DNA of 11,322 bases, taken from the NCBI GenBank assembly GCA_905192805.1, contig CAJJMF010000071.1, positions 1 through 11,322 of the forward strand, read 5' to 3'. A program made the position numbers and the translations under genes. The notes beneath the pieces were generated by a model that saw only the letters and a program-made list of their open reading frames with translations, was not told the origin of the DNA and did no database searches. Source of the stretch: an uncultured Sutterella sp. GTDB lineage: Bacteria > Pseudomonadota > Gammaproteobacteria > Burkholderiales > Burkholderiaceae_F. Positions 1 through 5,635 of this stretch are shown piece after piece (the stretch's first letter is position 1; each line of letters begins with the position of its first letter).

Positions 1-10
1 CTACCGTTGA

Positions 11-39
11 GATGCCTGAGCGCTATCGCTACAGGCATC
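11..39 (+). other. Strong stem-loop near the left edge
   Basis: Bases 11-18 (GATGCCTG) pair with 32-39 (CAGGCATC). An inner AGCG/CGCT stem (19-22 with 27-30) closes a 4-base loop, leaving one bulged base at 31, for 12 base pairs in all. There is no U-tract on either side, so it is not a classical intrinsic terminator. It may lie downstream of a plus-strand gene beyond the left edge. Its core closely resembles the hairpin at 8916-8949. Confidence 0.55.
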
Positions 40-178
40 CGTGGTATGACTTACTAAACTGGCGACGAGTTGCCCGCAAACAGCAGGGAAGCATTCCGTT
101 CGCTCAGAGGACTTAAAAGTCAGTATAGGTGAAGCGTTTTTTCTGTGGATGCACTGCGTTAGCGGGTGACATCCAGCG

Positions 179-457
179 TCAGAATGGGAGATCGATATCG
201 TTACGTTCTTCAATTTTGTCGAGCAAGGCCTCCACCGACTCGAATCGGGGGCGTTGTCCAGCAGCAATCTGAGCTTTCACTTTCATGATTTCGGACCTTA
301 AGTCGTTACGGTCCTTTTTGGGGAAGGTAATCACGGGGGTCAGAATACCTCCGTCTTTAACCGAAACTTCAAACAGGTCGCCTGTTTTTAGGCTAAGTTC
401 TCTAATGATTTCTTGAGGCAGAGTAATTTGATCTTTGGAGTTGAGTTCCGCCACCAT
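179..457 (-). CDS. AbrB/MazE-family DNA-binding protein (orphan antitoxin-like)
   Basis: This encodes a 92-residue protein. Its first ~45 residues fit the swapped-hairpin SpoVT-AbrB fold: a short strand, then SKDQITLPQEIIRELSLKTG, then hydrophobic strands. Such domains dimerise and bind operator DNA; many are antitoxins that repress their own toxin-antitoxin operon. The C-terminal half (about 46-92) is charged and helical and would be the toxin-binding tail if this is an antitoxin. I chose the ATG at 457 because an AGGAG sits 8 bases upstream in mRNA sense and the AbrB fold starts there. A longer reading to 595 adds 46 residues with no family resemblance. Downstream (178 to 1, minus) I see no toxin, so the partner is either absent or outside the window. 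The alternative is a stand-alone transition-state-type regulator. Confidence 0.75.
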   Translation of the reverse strand: MVAELNSKDQITLPQEIIRELSLKTGDLFEVSVKDGGILTPVITFPKKDRNDLRSEIMKVKAQIAAGQRPRFESVEALLDKIEERNDIDLPF

Positions 458-536
458 GATGGTTGCTCCTAGAAAAGGACGGTTCCGATACATTGAGTGT
501 ACCAAAAGTGTTTCGGCTTGGCTCGAATTACCTGAG

Positions 537-556
537 TTGAATAGGGTTTGATTCAA
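537..556. promoter_or_regulatory. Inverted repeat upstream of the AbrB-like gene, possible operator
   Basis: TTGAAT at 537-542 is repeated inverted as ATTCAA at 551-556, with an 8-base spacer, about 80 bases upstream of the chosen start at 457. Antitoxin-type AbrB proteins usually bind palindromes in their own promoter, so this could be the autoregulatory site. The arms are only 6 bases and AT-rich, so chance is a real alternative. Confidence 0.3.
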
Positions 557-663
557 AGGGAAAGGTCGAGCTAATCGCATCACACAAGTAGCCAATCGAA
601 GTTTTGATGAACAGAAGGCTAGCGAACGGGAAATAAGGCAGGAGTGTCGTTTTGCCGTTCATC

Positions 664-690
664 AAAAAAGCCCCCGAAGCGTTCGAGGGC
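664..690 (-). terminator. Intrinsic terminator of the reductase operon
   Basis: In minus-strand RNA the stem GCCCTCGAA pairs with TTCGGGGGC around a 3-base loop. It has nine pairs including one G-U, and is followed directly by six U (complement of 664-669). It lies 7 bases after the stop codon of the flavoprotein remnant, so it marks the end of the operon that runs leftward from 5152. It also suggests that the remnant was once the last functional gene of that operon. Confidence 0.9.
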
Positions 691-696
691 CTTTAT

Positions 697-960
697 CTAA
701 GAGTCACTACATTTGTGGAGTTTCCCGGCGTTCCTTCCTGCCGTGTGGCCAAAGACCATCATGTCAGCAATCGCGTTACCACCAAAGCAGTTTGAGCCAT
801 GAATACCACCCGTCACTTCGCCCGTAGCATAGACGCCAAGAGTAACTTCCTCGTAGGCCTCGAGCACTTAAGCGTTTTCATGGATACGAATGCTACCCAA
901 ATAGGGGACTAGGGCATACAACGAGCCTATGTTCTAGTTGTCCAGTGCACACTCAGTCAG
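697..960 (-). pseudogene. C-terminal remnant of a flavocytochrome c/fumarate-reductase-type flavoprotein
   Basis: One minus-strand frame encodes the hallmark C-terminal FAD-contact region of the fumarate reductase/urocanate reductase flavoprotein family: GVYATGEVTGGIHGSN, then FGGNAIADMMVFGHTAG, ending at a stop at 697-699. Upstream in the same frame are readable family-like stretches (SLYALVPYLG, then SIRIHENA) broken by in-frame stops. One is a TAA where the family usually has a residue such as Gln or Glu (HENA-stop-VLEAY); another is a TAG near 937. The usual Asn-Arg is Asn-Cys here (CGC to TGC). The conserved segment before the SIRI strand, normally ending in MGG, is missing. The rest of the flavin domain (about 400 residues) is absent. 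It lies between the chaperone stop and the terminator, so it is a deleted last gene of the operon. Family assignment is confident; the original substrate cannot be told. Confidence 0.85.
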
Positions 961-973
961 TGGTTTTTCGAAT

Positions 974-1507
974 TCAGAGCACTTGTGTATTCACAACAGA
1001 CAGCCAATGGTAAACATGCTTAGCATACGGATCCTCCTTGGCGGCTACGAGCTCAGCCAATTTCAGGCTAATGTCGCGTAATAAGGGCGCACTTTCCACA
1101 AACGTCTCGAAGTCTCCCTTCTCCAATAAGTGGCTCAAATACAGAAACACAACGCCAATGTGATCCGCGCACCGCTGCCCACCGACCGTGGGTTGCGTGC
1201 TCAACAATGACCTCCAATCAAAGTTACGGCGCTCAAAGACCTCTTGTGTTCCTTGTGCTGCTTCATAATCGATCTGCGTGGAAGCATTCGGATCCTCACA
1301 GAGTCTGTAGAGGACATGACAGTGAACTGGCACATAGTCGGGGGAGAAAGGAAAGCAAAAGTGGTTATAAAAACTTTCTCGTAACGTTTCTAAGGAGATA
1401 TTGCCTTCGGCAAAGTTCGGATTTGAGGTATCGTTCTCTTGGGGACCCACCAGAAGCAGATTCCCTACGGTTGTTAGCGTTGATTGCGCATGAAATAAGT
1501 CCGTCAT
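974..1507 (-). CDS. TorD/DmsD-family chaperone for molybdoenzyme maturation
   Basis: This 177-residue, mostly helical cytoplasmic protein matches the TorD/NarJ redox-enzyme maturation family in length and motifs. The segment around residues 46-67 (FYNHF followed by FPFSPDYVPVHCHVLY) fits the conserved Y/F-x-x-F, Pro and Tyr region. ADHIGVVFLYL at 114-124 fits the family's D-H-hydrophobic helix. Such proteins bind the Tat signal of their partner enzyme, assist molybdenum cofactor insertion and hold back export until folding is complete. The partner here is almost certainly the reductase encoded just upstream, whose N-terminus carries the twin-arginine motif. The start ATG at 1507 has GGAG 8 bases upstream in mRNA sense. 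A 59-base gap containing a hairpin separates it from the reductase stop, so its expression may differ from that of the enzyme. Confidence 0.85.
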   Translation of the reverse strand: MTDLFHAQSTLTTVGNLLLVGPQENDTSNPNFAEGNISLETLRESFYNHFCFPFSPDYVPVHCHVLYRLCEDPNASTQIDYEAAQGTQEVFERRNFDWRSLLSTQPTVGGQRCADHIGVVFLYLSHLLEKGDFETFVESAPLLRDISLKLAELVAAKEDPYAKHVYHWLSVVNTQVL

Positions 1508-1524
1508 TTGTTTACTCCAATAAG

Positions 1525-1552
1525 AAAGGCTGAGTAAAGTTACCCAGCCTTT
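1525..1552 (-). terminator. Intercistronic hairpin between reductase and chaperone genes
   Basis: AAAGGCTG (1525-1532) pairs perfectly with CAGCCTTT (1545-1552); a mismatch and a further 3 to 4 pairs follow inside. In minus-strand RNA the 3' arm is followed by UUUCUUAUU, so it resembles a leaky terminator. It sits 14 bases after the reductase stop and directly before the chaperone ribosome binding site. It probably lowers readthrough or stabilises the upstream mRNA, giving less chaperone than enzyme. Confidence 0.6.
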
Positions 1553-1566
1553 AGCGATATCAAGAG

Positions 1567-4551
1567 TTACAGTTTAATTACCTTAGCCCGGGTATCGTAG
1601 AACGAGGCAGAGCCTCCTACAGGATCCATTAGTGCCATCATGGCGACATCAGGGTCGTTTTTCATGATCGGGTTTAGGTTCACGCCTCGAGCGCGTTCAG
1701 CATCGCCCTTTATCACCTTGTTGCCGATACGACCGTTTGCAGCGCCGTAGCCTTTGTGACCAAACCCAACGATAAAGCTGAGAACACCAGGAGCGACCCC
1801 TTCACGAAGTAAGGCAGTCCCGTCTTGCGTCCCTGTTGTCGTTTCGACGCGGATACGGTCGCCATTGCGAATACCCAATTTTTTAGCATCGCCTGCATTC
1901 ATTTCAATGGCGTTGGAAGCGCGAATTTCTCGAATGGTCGTACAACTCGGTAGGCGAGAGTGCGACTGCAAAGGTGACTTTTGCGTCACGATAATAAAGG
2001 ACTTATTAGCATCCTCACCTAAGCTGGCAAGCTTCTTACCCAAGATGGTCATGGGTTCTTGCCAGTGTGCCATGCCCGAGTAGCGTGCTCCCGTCATACT
2101 GTCTTTGCCCATGGCGACTTTTTCAGCGTATAGGTGCAAGGTTTTGTTATTTTGTCGAGCCAGTTGCTCACCTTTGTATTTGTTGGCAACGGGTTCAAAA
2201 CGCCCACCATGGCTCATCACAAACAGGGTTTTCGCCCATTCGTCGGTGCGCAAACACGCTTTGAATCGTTCATAGTAGGGGGTGAGACCCGCTGCGGCAA
2301 TATCTTCCTGAGTGGCGTCAGGGCAAGGCTCTCCGTTGAAAGCGACATTGGCGGTGGCCTTCAAATACCAGTCTTCCATACGGTTTAAGGGCCAGAGTTG
2401 CTTATTGTTGTCCACAATGGCGTTCTCGCCGAACCCTTTCATGCCTAAGGCTTTAGCAACATCGATTAAGAACGTTTCATAGCAATAGGGCGAGCCATCT
2501 TTCTTTTTCTGAGTCAATGGTTCAACAACGGGTGAGCGTACCCCAATGCCTTTCACGAGCACTGTATCCGGTACGCCGACGTGCACATAACGTTCCAAAT
2601 AAGTGATATCAGGGACGATGTAGTCGGCATAAAGGGTCGAATCACCGATAACGATATCGCTTGAAATGATGAGCGGAATATGATGCGGGTCTTTGAGCGC
2701 TTCGATGAGTGCCTGATTGGCCTGTCCAGGAGCCGAATACAGAGGCGTTGCCATTTGCCAAATGAGGATTTCCGCACGGTACGGGTATCCTTCTAAGGCA
2801 GAGGGAATAATTTCGCTAAAGATATCCTTGGAGTAGGGGAACCAGGGACGCTTCGGCGGATAAGGATTTTCGTTTTGCTCGATCTTACGCTTAAATTCCG
2901 AGGAGTTTTGATAATGGGCTTTTTCTCGGGTAATCGGTAACCCGACAGCAGCATTGTCCAATTCAGGAATTGCCGTTAAGTCATAGCGACCTTTTGCATA
3001 GTCATAGGCGCCGCCCCCGGTGGATGCACCTCCTTTCCAGTTGAGGTTACCGATCATCATGTTGAGCATATAAATGGCAAGCCCCGTGTAGAACGCATTC
3101 GTATGCTGCGCGATCCCTCGATAAAACTCAACGACGGCCTTGCGACCATGACTCATTAATTCATCGGCTAATGACGTGATCGTCTTGGTAGGTACCCCAC
3201 AAATGGCGGCGTATTCTTCAAGACTATGCGCTTTACTCGATTCATAGAGTAAGGAGAACACACTCTTGACTTCAATGTTGTTGAACTTACCTACATAGAA
3301 GAGCTCAGCTTTTCGACTTTGTTTAAAAGACGTCGGCTTCTGGGTTTCGGCATCCACGACAATGGCCCCTTCACCATCGAGCCCAATGTCTTTGGGTTGG
3401 AGGTAGCGCCATTGGTTGGGATGACCTTCCTGAGTGATGACGAGCCACGTCGCATCACAGCTATTCAATTCTCCAATCGCTTTGGCGGCCTCGTCGCTAG
3501 GGGCAGTGAGAAATTTCTCATTAAAGCGTTTTTGCTCAATAATATGGCGTACCATGGCCATAGCGAGAGCCCCGTCAGTGCCCGGTTTGATAGCAACCCA
3601 TTGCATATTGGGATTGCTGGTTACCGTCACAGGTAAAACCGGATCAATGACGACAATCTTGCAGCCCTTTTCACGCGCGATGGCAGAGTATTTTCCGAGC
3701 GTTTGCATGGGGAAATTCGCCTCACCAGGCGCCGTCCCCCAGTACATCACAAATTCACTATTGCAGAGGTCAGCATGTAAATTGTGTTTGCCGGCATAAA
3801 CATAACCCGTTGCAATATGGTGGCTTTGTTCGCAAATATTGGTGTGTTCGAAATTGTTGACTGTACCAAACGATTTGGCAAAACGCGATTGGAAGTCTTT
3901 GCGAGACTTCACAATACGTCCCCCTTGAATAACCAATTGGTTGGAAATGTGACCGTAGTCGGGGTTCTTCTCATCGATCAACTGTTTACGACGTTCATAA
4001 AGCCAGCGGAACCCTTTCACCTCAACGTCTTTTCCGAGAGGATCATTGATGCCCGCGTAGAGTTTCCCACCCTCGACCACGTCGTGGATTAACTGCTCCC
4101 AGCTAATGGGCACCCATTGATTGGATCCACGGGGACCATTGCGCTTCAAGGGAACAGTAATACGATGTGGGTCATAGAGTACTTGGATGCCAGAGATGCC
4201 ACGGGCGCAGAGCGTACCAGGACGGGTGGCTGTATCCGAGAGGGCGGTCCCCATGTCCAGATAGTCCACTTTGGTATTGGGATGCCACGGGTTACCGATT
4301 AAGCGCACAAGATCCCCAGAGGAACGTTTCACGATAGCGCGAATACCGCACTCACCATGGCACTGTAAGCACACCGAGTGTTTAATCGCAAAGTCGGGGT
4401 TGAAATAATGCTTACCCGTTTTGGCATCGAACTTCCATTCGGTAGCTTTGGTTGTGGTCAATGAACCCGCGGAAGCGCAAAGGGGGCTAGCAGTCGTTGA
4501 TGAGGCCAAGGCAATAGAGGCACAACTTTTAATGAATTCGCGACGTTGCAT
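1567..4551 (-). CDS. ttrA: Molybdopterin oxidoreductase catalytic subunit, tetrathionate reductase TtrA-like
   Basis: This 994-residue periplasmic catalytic subunit belongs to the DMSO reductase superfamily. It begins with a Tat signal (MQRREFIKSC, a hydrophobic stretch to about 22, then a likely cleavage region ending near ASA). The [4Fe-4S] site is C61-x2-C64-x3-C68 plus C115 in LCARG. The molybdenum ligand is probably C240 in HTNICEQSHH. Length and several remembered TtrA landmarks agree with Salmonella TtrA (about 1020 residues): the WEQLIHDVVEGG region, PYPPKRPWFPY, PLNRMEDWYLKATANVAF and the nearby QEDIAAAGLTP. Tetrathionate is therefore the first guess; related clades reduce selenate, arsenate or thiosulfate, so the substrate is unproven. 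The ATG at 4551 is preferred over the in-frame TTG at 4566 because GGGAG lies 8 bases upstream and the Tat motif starts there. It follows the ferredoxin stop by only 4 bases, which implies coupling. The gene looks intact. Confidence 0.85.
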   Translation of the reverse strand: MQRREFIKSCASIALASSTTASPLCASAGSLTTTKATEWKFDAKTGKHYFNPDFAIKHSVCLQCHGECGIRAIVKRSSGDLVRLIGNPWHPNTKVDYLDMGTALSDTATRPGTLCARGISGIQVLYDPHRITVPLKRNGPRGSNQWVPISWEQLIHDVVEGGKLYAGINDPLGKDVEVKGFRWLYERRKQLIDEKNPDYGHISNQLVIQGGRIVKSRKDFQSRFAKSFGTVNNFEHTNICEQSHHIATGYVYAGKHNLHADLCNSEFVMYWGTAPGEANFPMQTLGKYSAIAREKGCKIVVIDPVLPVTVTSNPNMQWVAIKPGTDGALAMAMVRHIIEQKRFNEKFLTAPSDEAAKAIGELNSCDATWLVITQEGHPNQWRYLQPKDIGLDGEGAIVVDAETQKPTSFKQSRKAELFYVGKFNNIEVKSVFSLLYESSKAHSLEEYAAICGVPTKTITSLADELMSHGRKAVVEFYRGIAQHTNAFYTGLAIYMLNMMIGNLNWKGGASTGGGAYDYAKGRYDLTAIPELDNAAVGLPITREKAHYQNSSEFKRKIEQNENPYPPKRPWFPYSKDIFSEIIPSALEGYPYRAEILIWQMATPLYSAPGQANQALIEALKDPHHIPLIISSDIVIGDSTLYADYIVPDITYLERYVHVGVPDTVLVKGIGVRSPVVEPLTQKKKDGSPYCYETFLIDVAKALGMKGFGENAIVDNNKQLWPLNRMEDWYLKATANVAFNGEPCPDATQEDIAAAGLTPYYERFKACLRTDEWAKTLFVMSHGGRFEPVANKYKGEQLARQNNKTLHLYAEKVAMGKDSMTGARYSGMAHWQEPMTILGKKLASLGEDANKSFIIVTQKSPLQSHSRLPSCTTIREIRASNAIEMNAGDAKKLGIRNGDRIRVETTTGTQDGTALLREGVAPGVLSFIVGFGHKGYGAANGRIGNKVIKGDAERARGVNLNPIMKNDPDVAMMALMDPVGGSASFYDTRAKVIKL

Positions 4552-4555
4552 GATA

Positions 4556-5152
4556 TTAACTCCCAAAATAGGATTTTTGTGCCGGAGTCGACGTTAGTTT
4601 GGTGTTGCCAACTCCGATGTAATAGACCTTTGGACTCGTCTGAAATTCTTTGTTTAGAACGACATGTGGAGTGTCTTTCAGCCGTTGACTGATTTCGGAG
4701 GTCTCATCGTTTATATCCCCAAAGATACGTGCATTACCGACGCAGGATTCCACGCATACTGGGAGTAAATGTTCGGCAACACGGTGCGCGCACAAGTCAC
4801 ACTTATCGGCTTTGTGCGTTTGTGTGTCGAGATGGCGTGCACCGTAGGGGCAACTTTTCACGCAGGCACCGCAACCAATGCACTTTTTCGCATCGATAAC
4901 GACAATGCCTTCGTCATTACGCCAAGTGGCTTTCACGGGGCAGACAGGGATACATGGAGCTTTCTCGCATTGGTTGCACAATTGTGGAAGAAAGACGCGA
5001 CGCGTGTCTGGGTAGGTACCGACCTCGATATCAGAGACCCAGGTTCTGAAGTGGTTGACACTCACCTTGTTTTCTAACTTGCACGAAACTGTGCAGGATT
5101 GACACCCAACGCAACGGTTGAGGTCAATAAGCATTGACCATTGTTTATTCAT
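4556..5152 (-). CDS. ttrB: Four-cluster [4Fe-4S] electron-transfer subunit, TtrB-like
   Basis: This 198-residue iron-sulfur subunit passes electrons to the molybdenum subunit encoded next. All sixteen cysteines for four cubane clusters are present: C14/17/20/24, C59/62/67/71, C91/94/97/101 and C118/121/133/137. The opening SMLIDLNRCVGCQSCTVSC and the C-terminal VCVESCVGNARIFGDI resemble TtrB of tetrathionate reductase closely, with DmsB/PhsB more distant. Unlike Salmonella TtrB, it starts directly at the first cluster with no Tat signal, so it would have to be exported bound to the Tat-carrying catalytic subunit. The ATG at 5152 has GGAGG 5 bases upstream; an ATG at 5164 would place that ribosome binding site inside the gene. 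It is the first gene of the operon. No NrfD-type membrane anchor gene lies on either side. Confidence 0.87.
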   Translation of the reverse strand: MNKQWSMLIDLNRCVGCQSCTVSCKLENKVSVNHFRTWVSDIEVGTYPDTRRVFLPQLCNQCEKAPCIPVCPVKATWRNDEGIVVIDAKKCIGCGACVKSCPYGARHLDTQTHKADKCDLCAHRVAEHLLPVCVESCVGNARIFGDINDETSEISQRLKDTPHVVLNKEFQTSPKVYYIGVGNTKLTSTPAQKSYFGS

Positions 5153-5164
5153 GTTGACCTCCAT

Positions 5165-5617
5165 GAGTCATCGATAAATCTTATTCTGTTGATTTTATTC
5201 GTCTAATGACCTAGTTATATATAGGGTATAACAACTAAGTAAAAAGAGTTATATGATATAAATAAATCGCAGTAGAGTATTTGAGCTCTCATGAGGAACT
5301 TTTCTGGCGTACGAAAATGCGTGTTCCACTATGTACATACGTCGTCGATGGGGGCGATCGGGGGGATTTTTAACGTAGGTACGTAACGAATGATGGAAAT
5401 CCCTAAGAGAGAAAAATCCACCAATCTCTTGATGTAGATCTAATGGGATCCTGAATGTAAAAAGGCGATTGCTTCACGAAGGCGGTTTCCCGGTCAGCCT
5501 GGCTCGCCCAGGCCAATGGATGAGGAAAAGGGCTGACGAGGGATAGCCAACAAAAAGCACTCAAAGATTCGTAAATACCAAGTAAATAGAAGTTTATGAG
5601 GGAAGTTTGAGCACGGC
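5165..5617. promoter_or_regulatory. Divergent intergenic region between the reductase operon and the helicase gene
   Basis: About 450 bases without a convincing gene. It must contain the promoters of both divergent units, but I see no clean -35/-10 pair that I would assign. The part next to the reductase operon (5165-5280) is AT-rich and holds three copies of GTTATA: AGTTATAT at 5213-5220, inverted TATAAC at 5227-5232, and AGTTATAT at 5247-5254. These could bind an activator of the operon. I looked for an FNR-type palindrome (TTGAT, 4 bases, ATCAA) and found only an isolated half site. A 6-bp hairpin lies at 5497-5513. Confidence 0.45.
5497..5513. repeat. Small GC-rich hairpin upstream of the helicase gene
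   Basis: GCCTGG at 5497-5502 pairs with CCAGGC at 5508-5513 around the 5-base loop CTCGC. There is no U-tract on either strand, so it is not an obvious terminator. It may be a degenerate intergenic palindromic element. With a single copy in the window, its nature cannot be judged. Confidence 0.35.
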
Positions 5618-5635
5618 TTGAAAGGAAGGTGTCCG

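Noticed and set aside
1..267. 88-codon minus-strand frame at the left edge
   Set aside because: It overlaps the 3' part of the AbrB-like gene in another frame, has no ribosome binding site, and reads as random composition with many Cys and Ser.
3319..4092. Several plus-strand frames of about 100 codons within the reductase gene
   Set aside because: They lie wholly opposite a well-conserved molybdopterin oxidoreductase, lack start signals and show no family features.
5165..5215. Possible FNR-type box upstream of the reductase operon
   Set aside because: Only a TTGAT half-site (TGTTGATTTTATTCG) is seen. The second half does not match ATCAA.
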